Shown here piece after piece: positions 36,057 through 44,805 of a stretch of DNA of 64,000 nucleotides (positions are counted from its first letter, which is position 1; each line of letters begins with the position of its first letter). This DNA is from Pseudomonas putida. GTDB lineage: Bacteria > Pseudomonadota > Gammaproteobacteria > Pseudomonadales > Pseudomonadaceae. The stretch is from NCBI RefSeq assembly GCF_030159595.1, contig NZ_BSKJ01000007.1, positions 186,001 to 250,000 on the forward strand, in the 5' to 3' direction. The notes beneath the pieces were generated by a model, which made no database searches, had not been told where the DNA came from, and saw only the letters and a list, made by a program, of their open reading frames with translations. Made by a program: the position numbers and the translations under genes.

Positions 36057-36647
36057 TCATAAACCCGCAAATATCACACGCAAATGCGCCCGGTAACTGT
36101 CGAACGCGGCAATCGCGCCAGCGACCACTGCGGCCTCGTCCTGGTCATCCAGCATCAGGCCGTCGAGCCGGGCAACGAACTCGCGCCAATGCAGCGCACG
36201 GCCATCCGGGTGTGGCGCCAGGTGGCGGGCGCCTTGGTCGCCATTCAGTCCCAGGCGCTGGGTTTGCTTGAACAGAAACGCCGCGCCCAGATTCGAACCT
36301 TCGCTGCAATATAGCCAGCCCAAGGCCTCGGCCGGGCCGACGCAGACTTGTTGAGGACGCGTTGGCAGAGGCAGGCCGAGATCACGCAGGTCGGTCTCGA
36401 CCGCAGCAAAGCGAGACAGCCCATCCAGTCCTGGCAGGCGCTGGTTGAGCTGTTCATCGTTGTACAACGTCATCAGGCTGCCATGAAAGCGGTGCTGCAC
36501 CTGCAGGAAGCGGCCATAGCGCTCATGGTTTTCGAAAGGCCGCGCCGCCATCACCAGTTGATCGACGCTGTCATGGTCCCGGCTGCTGGCCGCTTTCAAG
36601 CGTTTGCAGCGGCCGGGCTCCGCGAGGGGGGAGGGTGCAGCGGTCAT
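36057..36647 (-). CDS. hemO: Bacterial heme oxygenase (HemO/PigA-like)
   Basis: 196 residues. The proximal-histidine helix is KAASSRDHDSVDQLVMAARPF. The distal-helix region YCSEGSNLGAAFLFKQTQRLGL and GARHLAPHPDGRALHWREF are close to P. aeruginosa PigA/HemO. It opens heme to biliverdin, iron and CO for iron acquisition. It is not next to a bacteriophytochrome or a heme receptor here. The start codon ATG 36647 has a weak ribosome binding site. Confidence 0.85.
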   Translation of the reverse strand: MTAAPSPLAEPGRCKRLKAASSRDHDSVDQLVMAARPFENHERYGRFLQVQHRFHGSLMTLYNDEQLNQRLPGLDGLSRFAAVETDLRDLGLPLPTRPQQVCVGPAEALGWLYCSEGSNLGAAFLFKQTQRLGLNGDQGARHLAPHPDGRALHWREFVARLDGLMLDDQDEAAVVAGAIAAFDSYRAHLRVIFAGL

Positions 36648-36725
36648 AGGCGTGTCCGAGGTGTGAGGGCTATGCGCCCATGATGCTTGTCATCCTTGGC
36701 AAGCATCAAGCACCACGCGGCGGAC

Positions 36726-38054
36726 CTAGCCGAGGGCCGCGGCCTGCTGCAGGTTCAGCGCGCGGGTTTCCGGGGCCAGCGCCCAGGACAACAGCAAGCC
36801 GAAGAAGGTAATGGCCGCAGCCACATACATGGTCTGCGCGATGCCCAGCACGTCGAGGGACATTGGCACCAGGTAGGTGCCCACCGCCGCACCGATGCGC
36901 GAGATGGAGGTGCCCATGCCGACGGCGAAGGCACGGATTTCGGTGGGGAAGATTTCGTTCGGATACACCAGCGTGAGCACCTGCGCACCGCCGATGAACA
37001 ATGCATACAGCGCGAAGAACACCAGGATCCAGATGCCCGCGCTGCTGTGAAACGCACCCAGACACAGCAGGGCCAGGCCCGACACCAGGAAGCTGTAGAG
37101 CAGCAGGTTGCGCCGACCCACGACGTTGATCAACCGAGTAGCGGCGATGCAACCGACCACGAAGAACAGCGTGATCAGCACCGAGCCGATCGAGGCGCTG
37201 TCGCCCTTCACGTCAAGCGCCGCCAGCACCTTGGGCGCAAATGCGTACACCGAGAACAGCGGGATGATGCAACAGGTCCAGAACACGATGACGAATAGCA
37301 TGCGCTTGCCGTACCCGGCATACAGCAGGCTCCAGATGTTCACCTTGTAGCTGGCATTTTCCTCGGGCAGGTTGCGTAAGGAAAAGTCATTGCCGTACAC
37401 CGCTTTGATCACCTGTTCCGCTTCTGCGTTACGGCCTTTGCTGAGTAGCCAACGTGGCGATTCGGGGGTGCCGATACGTATCACGAGCAGGGCCAGGCCG
37501 ATGCTTGCGGAGCTGGCCAACACCAGGCGCCAGGCGTCCTCGGCCCCGCTGCGCAGCAGCAGCTCGCCAACGATGTAGGCCGCTGCGGCACCGGCAAACC
37601 ACAGAATGGTGAGCATGGCCAGGCGAGGGCCGCGGTACTTCCTGGGCATGAACTCGACCAGCAGTGAGGTCGCGACCGGGTACTCGATGCCCACCGCAAT
37701 GCCGATGACCAGCCGCAGCAGGAAAATGGCCAACGCCGAATCGGCCCAGAACTGCCCTAGCGATGCGACGATGAACAGCGTGGGGCCAACGAAGAACAAG
37801 CGCTTGCGGCCAAGGCGGTCGGTCAGCCAGCCGCCAAGGAACCCACCGAAGAAAATGCCGATCAGGGCCGAGGCAGCGATCAAACCCTCCCAGAAACTGT
37901 TCAATGACAAGGCAGTGCTGATGTGCGCCAGGGCGACGCCGATGATGCTCAGCACATAGCCATCGACGAACGAGCCGCCACCGGAGCGCAATGTGAGCAG
38001 TTTGTGGAACCTGTTTAGCGGTACATCTTCGACTGAAATAGTAGGACTTGTCAT
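36726..38054 (-). CDS. MFS transporter (sugar-porter-like)
   Basis: 442 residues, 12 transmembrane helices. Signatures are GGFLGGWLTDRLGRKRLFFVG after TM2, GIEYPVATSLLVEFMPRKYRG before the central part, TPESPRWLLSKGRN in the cytoplasmic loop and YPNEIFPTEIRAFAVGMG in the C-half. This fits the sugar/organic-acid carriers of the MFS. GGGAG precedes ATG 38054. Its neighbours (GlxA-type regulator, Rieske oxygenase) suggest uptake of the oxygenase substrate. Same strand as the regulator gene upstream, 163 bp away. Confidence 0.88.
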   Translation of the reverse strand: MTSPTISVEDVPLNRFHKLLTLRSGGGSFVDGYVLSIIGVALAHISTALSLNSFWEGLIAASALIGIFFGGFLGGWLTDRLGRKRLFFVGPTLFIVASLGQFWADSALAIFLLRLVIGIAVGIEYPVATSLLVEFMPRKYRGPRLAMLTILWFAGAAAAYIVGELLLRSGAEDAWRLVLASSASIGLALLVIRIGTPESPRWLLSKGRNAEAEQVIKAVYGNDFSLRNLPEENASYKVNIWSLLYAGYGKRMLFVIVFWTCCIIPLFSVYAFAPKVLAALDVKGDSASIGSVLITLFFVVGCIAATRLINVVGRRNLLLYSFLVSGLALLCLGAFHSSAGIWILVFFALYALFIGGAQVLTLVYPNEIFPTEIRAFAVGMGTSISRIGAAVGTYLVPMSLDVLGIAQTMYVAAAITFFGLLLSWALAPETRALNLQQAAALG

Positions 38055-38217
38055 TCTTGTCTCCCGATAGGGTTTTCGAGCAAAGGGGCAGCGCGGCGCC
38101 CAAAACGGAGCCGTGAAGCCATCTCGAAAAACCCGTGATCGATGGCTATACGATTATTTTTATTGTGCGTGCCGGTGACGGCGTGTTCAGAAACCTTTCG
38201 CTCTCGCTCCTTGTCTT

Positions 38218-39174
38218 TCAGATTTCATAACGCACTTCTTTGGAAGGTGGGTGGCCGAAGAACGCACTGTATGACCTGCTGAAATGGGTGCACGACACAA
38301 AACCGCAGGCAATGGACACATCGAAGATCGATGCAGTGGAGTTCTGGATCAGGCGCCGCGCTTCGGTGATGCGCAGCTGGAAGTAGTATTTTTGCGGGGT
38401 GGTATCCAGCTGGTCCTTGAACAGCCGCTGGACCTGGCGTACGGACAAACCGACAGCCTGGCACAGTTGCCCGGGCGACAGCGGCTCCTCCAGGTTTGCC
38501 TCCATCAGCTTGATGATTTCGCGCAGGGGCCGGCTGACCTTGGGTTGCAGGGGCCGTTGAACGCTGCGGAACCTGCTTTGATCATGGTCCAGCGTGTCGA
38601 GTACCGCATCGGCCAGCGATTGACTGCAGCCGATGTTCAGCCACTGCAGCATCATTTCGAAGGCGCCAGCTGGCGAGGCGGCAGTCAGCCGGTCTCGATC
38701 GAGCACCAGGGCATCGTGGGTGACCACGGCGTGTGGCAGGCGCTCGGCCAAGGCAATGCGCTGTTCCGGGTGGATCGCGCAGCGGTAGCCATCGAGCAGG
38801 CCGGCACTGCCCAGGTACCAGGCGCCGTTCCATAAGCCGCCGAGCACCACGGGGAACCTGGCCAGCCGTTTCAGCAGCGCGGTCAGCCAGCCGGGCACTG
38901 TGCGAGCGGCACGCAGGCCTCCGCAGACCACCATGATGTCGAGGTCGCACAGGCGTACATCGGTCAGCGGCGTGTCCGGCCGGATGGGGATGGCCAGGTC
39001 GCTCATCACTTCGTTGTGGTTGTGGCTGAAGGTGTGAACGCGGATCGAGCCGGGGGCGATCAGGTTGGCAGTAACCAGCACATCCAGGGCCTGGGTGAAA
39101 CTGGGCAGGGAGAAATTTTCCAACAGCAGAAAACCAACCCGTGAAGGTGCGGGCCGCGCCACCGATTGCGCCAT
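38218..39174 (-). CDS. GlxA-family transcriptional regulator (AraC HTH with DJ-1/PfpI-like domain)
   Basis: 318 residues from ATG 39174 (ATG 39231 also possible). Residues about 10-190 form a DJ-1/PfpI-like effector domain (RVGFLLLENFSLPSFTQALDVL, then DIMVVCGGLRAAR). Its usual nucleophile site reads GGLWNGAWYLG with no cysteine, so it is a sensor, not an enzyme. The C-terminus is a two-HTH AraC domain (LCQAVGLSVRQVQRLFKDQL, then SIFDVSIACGFVSCTHFSRSYSAFFG). Relatives GbdR and CdhR regulate glycine betaine and carnitine catabolism. It is divergent from a LysR gene across 285 bp holding two palindromes. Confidence 0.88.
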   Translation of the reverse strand: MAQSVARPAPSRVGFLLLENFSLPSFTQALDVLVTANLIAPGSIRVHTFSHNHNEVMSDLAIPIRPDTPLTDVRLCDLDIMVVCGGLRAARTVPGWLTALLKRLARFPVVLGGLWNGAWYLGSAGLLDGYRCAIHPEQRIALAERLPHAVVTHDALVLDRDRLTAASPAGAFEMMLQWLNIGCSQSLADAVLDTLDHDQSRFRSVQRPLQPKVSRPLREIIKLMEANLEEPLSPGQLCQAVGLSVRQVQRLFKDQLDTTPQKYYFQLRITEARRLIQNSTASIFDVSIACGFVSCTHFSRSYSAFFGHPPSKEVRYEI

Positions 39175-39316
39175 GAAACCCAGGTTGCGCTCTTTGAATG
39201 TGTGGCTGAATGCTCTTGTCGTTATTGTCATGGGTCACCCAGGCGCTGGCGTACAGGTCGGGGCTAATGTAAGAGCGTGCTGGATATAAAGTCCAACGAC
39301 ATTTGTACAGTTTGAA

Positions 39317-39372
39317 CAATAACTTCATGTTATTGCTGGGTTGGCGATTGCTCGCATAACCCAAGGTTATGC
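39317..39372. promoter_or_regulatory. Two palindromes between the glxA-type and lysR genes
   Basis: CAATAAC-TTCAT-GTTATTG (39317-39335) and GCATAACC-CAA-GGTTATGC (39354-39372) are perfect inverted repeats in an AT-rich divergent promoter region. They are plausible operators for one or both adjacent regulators. Confidence 0.55.
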
Positions 39373-39459
39373 GTAAAGTAATTTAAGTGTGGATGTGTTT
39401 TTTCGGCTGTTGTGTACGATTCAATTGTCCAGTACGCGGAATGAGGAGCGCACATCAGG

Positions 39460-40425
39460 ATGTCGCAGCGGCAAGTTGATCCCGATACCGTGTTACTTCG
39501 CATGCCTTCGTTGCGTGCTGTTAAAGCATTTGTTGCCGCTGCCAAGTACCAGAGTTTTACTCGGGCTGCAGAAGCGCTGTGCGTGTCGCAGGCGGCCATT
39601 AGCCGCCAGGTGCGCGAGCTGGAGACCCACCTGAGTGCCCGGTTGTTCGAACGCGTGGGCCGCACGGTTGAGCTGACGCCTGCCGGTTCGGTATTTTTCG
39701 AGGCGTCGCAGTTGTCGTTCGTGAATATTGCCCAGGCGGCGGAGCGCATTCGGCGTACCCCCCAGGAAAAACATGTGCTGACCATTTGTTGCTCCCCGGC
39801 GTTTTCCGCATTCTGGCTGTCACAGCACATCAATGCGTTTCGTGCCGACAACCCGGATATCGAACTTAACCTGATCACTACGCAGAACTTCCAGACGCGT
39901 GAGCCGGGTGTGGAACCGGACGTGATCATCTCCAAGTTCGCCAATGTGGGGGAGGCCTACACGCTCTACCCGTTGTGCCATGACGTGATTTACCCGGTGT
40001 GCACCCCTGAATACCTGCGGCAGCACCCCGAGATTGGCACGCTGGAGGGCCTGTGCAACAGCGCGTTGCTGGACTTGAGCCCCTACGGCCGGGCGGGTGT
40101 GGCCGAGCATGTGGACTGGCGTGTGTGGCTGGCCTTCCACAACGTGGATATCGGTGAGCGTGGTGCTGATAGCCCGCCGTTGTTCCACGCCAACGACTAC
40201 AGCCTGATCATCAACATGGTGCTGGCCAACCAGGGTATAGCACTGGGCTGGAACCAGTTGGTAGCCGGCCTGGTCGACCAGGGCCGGCTGATCAGGCCGG
40301 TGCGTGAACACATGACGTTGCGCAACAGCCTGCATTACCTGGCCTGCCGGGAAAAAGCCGATGACGACGCCACTGTGCGGGTGCGGGACTGGATACTTTC
40401 AACGTTTGCCAGATCGGTACTTTGA
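39460..40425 (+). CDS. LysR-type regulator (GcvA-like)
   Basis: 321 residues. The winged helix (LRAVKAFVAAAKYQSFTRAAEAL, then VSQAAISRQVRELETHLSARLF) and effector domain (IEHVLT-like start at HVLTICCSPAFSAFWLSQHINAF, GVEPDVIISKFANVGEAYTLYPL) resemble the GcvA group. Start ATG 39460. The Rieske oxygenase gene lies 173 bp downstream on the same strand, so this regulator may control it, together with the GlxA-type protein. Confidence 0.87.
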   Translation: MSQRQVDPDTVLLRMPSLRAVKAFVAAAKYQSFTRAAEALCVSQAAISRQVRELETHLSARLFERVGRTVELTPAGSVFFEASQLSFVNIAQAAERIRRTPQEKHVLTICCSPAFSAFWLSQHINAFRADNPDIELNLITTQNFQTREPGVEPDVIISKFANVGEAYTLYPLCHDVIYPVCTPEYLRQHPEIGTLEGLCNSALLDLSPYGRAGVAEHVDWRVWLAFHNVDIGERGADSPPLFHANDYSLIINMVLANQGIALGWNQLVAGLVDQGRLIRPVREHMTLRNSLHYLACREKADDDATVRVRDWILSTFARSVL

Positions 40426-40598
40426 AACGGCCACATTGATGCATGACTTTGCATTATGCGTTTGGTGTTGAAAATGTCGTTTGTCGTGGATGAGGGCGTG
40501 GCTTAACGTGCCGTGAAGTTGCTGGGCGTGAGTTAAAACAACAAAGGTTCGGTCATTGCCATCCATTGTCAAGAACCGTGGGTGGCTGGAGGATAATA

Positions 40599-41834
40599 AT
40601 GAATAGCAATGAAACCGTCATGGGTCTGATCAAGCAGCGTAAGCCGCGACATGTTTTGCCGCGTGAATTGTATCTGGACCCTGAAGTGTATCGTCAGGAC
40701 CTGGAGCAGATCTGGCACAAGGACTGGGTGTTCGCTGGCCATACGTTCGAGATCCCCAAGGCCGGCCAGTATTTCACCCTGCAGATTGGCGACTACCCGG
40801 TAGCGGTCGTACGTGGCAAGGATGGCGAAGTGCGCGCGTTCCACAATGCCTGCCGCCATCGCGGAGCCAAAGTGTGCGAGCACGCCAGCGGTAAAGTGGC
40901 CAAGCTGGTGTGCCCGTACCACAAGTGGACATTCGAGCTGGACGGCAACCTGATCTACGCCGGCAACATGGGCGCGGACTTCGACAAGACGCACTACAAC
41001 CTCAAGCCCGTGCATGTCGAAGTCGTTCACACCTACATCTATGTGTGTGTGGCGCAACAGGCACCGGACTTTGGCAGCTTCCGCGCGGCGGTCAGCCCGT
41101 TTATCGCCCCGCACGGCCTGGAAAACTGCAAGGTTGCCTTCGAGTCCAACCTGATCGAGAAGGGCAACTGGAAGCTGGTGTTCGAAAACAACCGCGAGTG
41201 CTACCACTGCGACGGCACCCACCCAGAGCTGCTCAACTCGTTCGTCGAGAACCTGTCGGTGGCCGGCGTGGGCGGTGATGATGACCCAGAGCTGGTGGCC
41301 CACTGGACCCGCTGCGAGACAGCCGGAATGCCCAGCCGTCTGGTCATGGACCCGCTGGGGCGTTTCCGCATGACCCGCATTCCGCTCTCGGCTGGCGCCG
41401 TCAGTTACACCATGGACGGCAAGCCTGCCGTCAACGGGCGCCTGGACACGAGTGGTGAGGCGGATATCGGCGCGCTGCTGTATTTCAACTACCCGTCTAC
41501 CTGGAACCACTTCTTGGGCGACCATGCATTGAGCTTCCGCGTGCTGCCGATTGGCCCCGCAGAGACGCTGGTAACCACCAAGTGGCTGGTGCCGGCGTCG
41601 GCAGTGGAAGGGGTGGACTACGACCTGGATCGCTTGACCAAGGTGTGGCTGGCGACCAACGACCAGGACCGCCGCCTGGTGGAGGGCACGCATGCGGGGG
41701 TGTCGTCGCCTGCCTATGAGCCAGGGCCGTTCTCGGAGAATGCCGAGAATGGGGTATGCCAGTTCGATGACTGGTATTGCGCGACCATGCTGGAGCGGAT
41801 GAGTGGGCGTGTGCCGTTGAAATCGGTGGTTTGA
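40599..41834 (+). CDS. Rieske non-heme iron oxygenase, alpha subunit
   Basis: 411 residues. The Rieske 2Fe-2S site is CRHRG (Cys85, His87) and CPYHKW (Cys105, His108). The mononuclear iron site is NNRECYHCDGTHPE (His203, His208), with a carboxylate expected near residue 360. The family includes GbcA (glycine betaine), CntA (carnitine) and stachydrine demethylases as well as aromatic dioxygenases. Length, the single-subunit layout and the GlxA-type regulator favour a quaternary-amine N-demethylase. No reductase or beta-subunit gene is adjacent, so it must borrow electrons from elsewhere. GGAGG lies 6 bp before ATG 40599; a start at 40566 has no such site. Confidence 0.9.
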   Translation: MNSNETVMGLIKQRKPRHVLPRELYLDPEVYRQDLEQIWHKDWVFAGHTFEIPKAGQYFTLQIGDYPVAVVRGKDGEVRAFHNACRHRGAKVCEHASGKVAKLVCPYHKWTFELDGNLIYAGNMGADFDKTHYNLKPVHVEVVHTYIYVCVAQQAPDFGSFRAAVSPFIAPHGLENCKVAFESNLIEKGNWKLVFENNRECYHCDGTHPELLNSFVENLSVAGVGGDDDPELVAHWTRCETAGMPSRLVMDPLGRFRMTRIPLSAGAVSYTMDGKPAVNGRLDTSGEADIGALLYFNYPSTWNHFLGDHALSFRVLPIGPAETLVTTKWLVPASAVEGVDYDLDRLTKVWLATNDQDRRLVEGTHAGVSSPAYEPGPFSENAENGVCQFDDWYCATMLERMSGRVPLKSVV

Positions 41835-41846
41835 TCGTAAAACCGA

Positions 41847-41869
41847 TGGGGCCGTAATGCGGCCCCATT
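41847..41869 (+). terminator. Rho-independent terminator-like hairpin after the Rieske gene
   Basis: TGGGGCCG (41847-41854) and CGGCCCCA (41860-41867) form an 8-bp stem with a TAATG loop, followed by only TT. It is 13 bp downstream of the stop. Confidence 0.6.
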
Positions 41870-41955
41870 GACCCATTCTGCCTCAGGCCCGATAACGCCA
41901 GTACACCTTCCTGATTTACCATGGCAGACGCTTTTACGTTTCCAAGGAATCAGCC

Positions 41956-42447
41956 ATGAGTACCCCCCAGTTCCGTACCCCCACCGTCGCAGATGCAGAG
42001 CGCTGCTACGCCATTGAAACAGGCGCCTACGAAGGGGATGAGGCGGCCACCCTGGAGAAGATCCGCACCCGCATTGCACAGTATCCACAAGGCTTTCTCA
42101 TCCTGGAAAACGCGGGTGAGATCGTCGGTTTCATCAACAGCGGTTGCGCCCACGAAGTTGTCATGTCTGATGAAGACTTCAAGGAACTGGTCGGCCATGA
42201 CCCGGCAGCGCCAAACGTGGTGATCATGTCGGTGGTGGTGGACCCGGCACACCAGGGCAAAGGCTACGCCAAGCGGCTGATGGAGGAATTCATCGCCCGT
42301 ATGAAAGCGTCGGGCAAGCAGACCATTCACCTGATGTGCAAAGAGCAGCACGTTGCGCTGTACCAGAAGCTGGGTTACCAGTATGTGCAGCCGTCACCAT
42401 CAGAGCATGGCGGCATGGCTTGGCATGAGATGCTCATGACTCTGTAA
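41956..42447 (+). CDS. GNAT family N-acetyltransferase
   Basis: 163 residues. The acetyl-CoA pyrophosphate loop is VVVDPAHQGKGYAKRLMEEF (about 94-113), and the C-terminal YQKLGYQYVQPSPSEHGGMAWHEM ends the GNAT fold. The N-terminal TVADAERCYAIETGAYEGDE resembles arylalkylamine-type acetyltransferases. Substrate unknown. AAGGAA precedes ATG 41956. Convergent with the LysR gene that follows. Confidence 0.9.
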   Translation: MSTPQFRTPTVADAERCYAIETGAYEGDEAATLEKIRTRIAQYPQGFLILENAGEIVGFINSGCAHEVVMSDEDFKELVGHDPAAPNVVIMSVVVDPAHQGKGYAKRLMEEFIARMKASGKQTIHLMCKEQHVALYQKLGYQYVQPSPSEHGGMAWHEMLMTL

Positions 42448-42460
42448 CCGCGCGCACGCC

Positions 42461-43369
42461 TCAGGCCTGGCGGCCGAACAGGCTGTGGATCACCTCCCGC
42501 AGCCAGCGGTTGCCACTGTCCTGGTGGTAGCGGGCGTGCCAGTGCTGCTTCACCGTGAAACCCTCAACCGCAAACGGGCAGTCGTGCACTTGCAGGTCGT
42601 GCATGTCGGCCAGGGTCTGACCGATATGCCGTGGCAGGGTTGCGACCAGGTCCGTGGTGCCGACGATCATCCCCAGCCCGAGAAACCCGGGTAGCTCCAG
42701 CACGATGCGACGTTCGATGCTGGCGCGGGCCAGCCCCGCTTCCAGCAACTTCTGCCCAGTCCCCGCGCTGATCTGCACATGGCCCTCAGCGTGGTAGCGG
42801 GCCACGTTCATGCCGCCTTCCAGCCGCGGGTGCTGGCGGTTGCTCAGGCATACCCAGTCCTGTTCGAACAGGACTTGCTGGTACATCCCGCCACCCAGCC
42901 AAGGCACAAAGCCGATGGCGAGGTCGGCTTCGCCCGACTCCAGCGCGCTTTCACTATTGCCATCGATGCGCACCGCCTCCAGGCGGATGCCCGGCGCATG
43001 GGTGCGCAGGTGGTTGAGGATGCTTGGCAGCAGGGTGATATGGCTGGCATCGCTGACACACAGGCGAAAGCGCCGTTGTGCAGTGGCGGGGATGAACTGC
43101 GGCTCCCAGGCGGTGAGCCGGCGCAGCGATTCGAGCACCTCGCGGCAGGGCCCGATCAACTGGTCGGCGCGCGGGGTTGGGGCCATGCCGCCGGGGGTGC
43201 GCACGAACAGAGGGTCGTTCAGTTGCTGGCGCAGGCGAGCCAGCCAGATGCTGATGGTCGGCTGGCTCTGGCCCAACTGTTCGGCGGCGCGGGTAACGCT
43301 GCGACAGTGGTAGAGCACATCGAACAATTGCAGCAGCTTGGGCTCGGGCAGGGCGTCGGCAGCGATCAT
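42461..43369 (-). CDS. LysR-type regulator (NahR/NodD-like), divergent from catabolic operon
   Basis: 302 residues from ATG 43369. The winged helix LLQLFDVLYHCRSVTRAAEQL / GQSQPTISIWLARLRQQLNDPLFVR and the short linker place it with NahR/LinR-like activators of aromatic or acid degradation. The effector domain begins FRLCVSDASHITLLPSILNHL. A 93-bp divergent region separates it from the TTG-started operon at 43463 and contains a clear palindrome, so it most likely activates that operon. Confidence 0.88.
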   Translation of the reverse strand: MIAADALPEPKLLQLFDVLYHCRSVTRAAEQLGQSQPTISIWLARLRQQLNDPLFVRTPGGMAPTPRADQLIGPCREVLESLRRLTAWEPQFIPATAQRRFRLCVSDASHITLLPSILNHLRTHAPGIRLEAVRIDGNSESALESGEADLAIGFVPWLGGGMYQQVLFEQDWVCLSNRQHPRLEGGMNVARYHAEGHVQISAGTGQKLLEAGLARASIERRIVLELPGFLGLGMIVGTTDLVATLPRHIGQTLADMHDLQVHDCPFAVEGFTVKQHWHARYHQDSGNRWLREVIHSLFGRQA

Positions 43370-43383
43370 TATTGCAAATCTCA

Positions 43384-43416
43384 ATTAGCGTATTGCAGTC
43401 ATTGTATAGCGCTAAT
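43384..43416. promoter_or_regulatory. LysR-type operator-like palindrome
   Basis: ATTAGCG (43384-43390) and CGCTAAT (43410-43416) are perfect 7-bp arms 19 bp apart, each containing the T-A pattern of LysR sites. They lie between the divergent LysR gene and the operon start. Confidence 0.55.
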
Positions 43417-43462
43417 GAGACCCGCTGCATAAGGTAATCGCAAACCACAGGAGGTCTGCGAT

Positions 43463-44410
43463 TTGAAAATCTGCATTCTGGGAGCCGGGGCCTTGGGCTG
43501 CGCCATTGGCGCGGCGTTGAGCGAGGCCGGGCACGAAACCTGGCTGCTCAACCGTGGTCGCGCGCATGTCGACGCCATGAACCTGCACGGGTTGCAGGTG
43601 CAGGATGAACGCGGTGAGCGCCAGGTTAGCGTCAACGCCACCACCGACGCCAACGACGTGGGTGTGGCGGACCTGGTCGTGGTGCTGGTGAAGTCGTTCC
43701 ACACCGCCGAAGCGATGGCCGGGGCCACCGCGCTGCTAGGGCCGCAAACGCTGGTGCTGTCGCTGCAGAACGGCTTGGGGCACGAGGACATTCTGGCTGA
43801 GGTGGCCGGACGGGAACGGGTGCTGGCGGGCAAGACCTATGTGGGCGGCGTACTGCTTGCACCGGGTTCGATTCGCGCTGGCGTGGCGGGCAAACACACT
43901 TACATCGGTGAGCTCGACGGGCAGCTTTCAGCGCGCGTGCAGGCCATCGCCGAGGCCTTCAACGCTGCCGGGCTGGCCACCACGGTCAGCGACAACATCC
44001 TCGGCACCATGTGGGACAAGCTGCTGGTCAATGTCGCCACTGGCGCACTCAGCGGCATCACCATGCTCAGCTATGGCCAGTTGTACAGCGAGCCGCTGCT
44101 GGCCAGCACCGCCAAGGCTGCGGTGGCCGAAGCCATTGCCGTGGCCGAGCGCGCCGGTATAAGCCTGAGCCTGACCAGCCCCAACGCAGCGTGGGCCTTG
44201 GCCGCCGAGGGCCTGCCACCGAGCTTCCGTACCTCGATGCTGCAAAGCCTTGAAAAAGGCTCGGTCACCGAAATCGACTTCATCAATGGCGCTGTCGTGC
44301 GCTGGGGCCAGCGCCACGGTGTCGCCACACCGGTCAACGCCACGTTGCTGGCCTGTATCAAGGGCATCGAACGCGCGATGGCCGATCATCAGAAGAGGGA
44401 TACCCCATGA
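43463..44410 (+). CDS. Ketopantoate-reductase-like NADP oxidoreductase
   Basis: 315 residues of the ApbA/PanE family. The Rossmann motif is ILGAGALGCAIGAAL (4-18). The C-terminal helical domain contains the catalytic-lysine motif MWDKLLVNVATGALSGI and a later RTSMLQSLEKGSVTEIDFINGAVV, both typical of the family. The true substrate is probably a 2-oxo acid other than ketopantoate, given the catabolic operon. The start is TTG 43463 with AGGAGGT 7 bp upstream, a strong site. First gene of an operon whose next five junctions overlap or nearly touch. Confidence 0.86.
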   Translation: MKICILGAGALGCAIGAALSEAGHETWLLNRGRAHVDAMNLHGLQVQDERGERQVSVNATTDANDVGVADLVVVLVKSFHTAEAMAGATALLGPQTLVLSLQNGLGHEDILAEVAGRERVLAGKTYVGGVLLAPGSIRAGVAGKHTYIGELDGQLSARVQAIAEAFNAAGLATTVSDNILGTMWDKLLVNVATGALSGITMLSYGQLYSEPLLASTAKAAVAEAIAVAERAGISLSLTSPNAAWALAAEGLPPSFRTSMLQSLEKGSVTEIDFINGAVVRWGQRHGVATPVNATLLACIKGIERAMADHQKRDTP

Positions 44411-44805
44411 GCCAGTCAAAAGCCTACCTTGAACATGTGGCGTTCTGGGTGCAGGACATCCAGTGGCATATCCGCTTCTTCAGCGAAGTGTGCGGCATGA
44501 CCATGCGCGAGGTGCAGGGCAGCGTCGAGCAACCGGCTCAGTACTGGACGCTGGGTGGCCTGCAGTTCATCCACCAGCCCGACTTTGCCGGCCCTGAGGG
44601 GCGCATGGCACACCTGGGCATCATGTGCGAAGACCTGGAGACTGTGCTGGCAACCGCCAAACGTTACGGCGTCATTGAAATGCCCCAAGGCCGCAACTGG
44701 CTGCGCCTGCCGGATGGTCTGGCGGTGGAGTTCATTCAGGCGTTGCCGGCGAAGTGTGTTGCCCAGGCACTGGCCATCGATCCGCGTGCAGAGGTGCAGG
44801 CATGA
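44407..44805 (+). CDS. VOC family protein in catabolic operon
   Basis: 132 residues. LEHVAFWVQDIQWHIRFFSEVCGM begins the first VOC module and AHLGIMCEDLETVLATAKRYG the second. A terminal LPDGLAVEFIQAL supplies the glutamate, so a His-His-Glu metal site is plausible. ATG 44407 overlaps the previous stop (ATGA). Possible roles are isomerase, epimerase or dioxygenase on the pathway intermediate. Confidence 0.85.
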   Translation: MSQSKAYLEHVAFWVQDIQWHIRFFSEVCGMTMREVQGSVEQPAQYWTLGGLQFIHQPDFAGPEGRMAHLGIMCEDLETVLATAKRYGVIEMPQGRNWLRLPDGLAVEFIQALPAKCVAQALAIDPRAEVQA

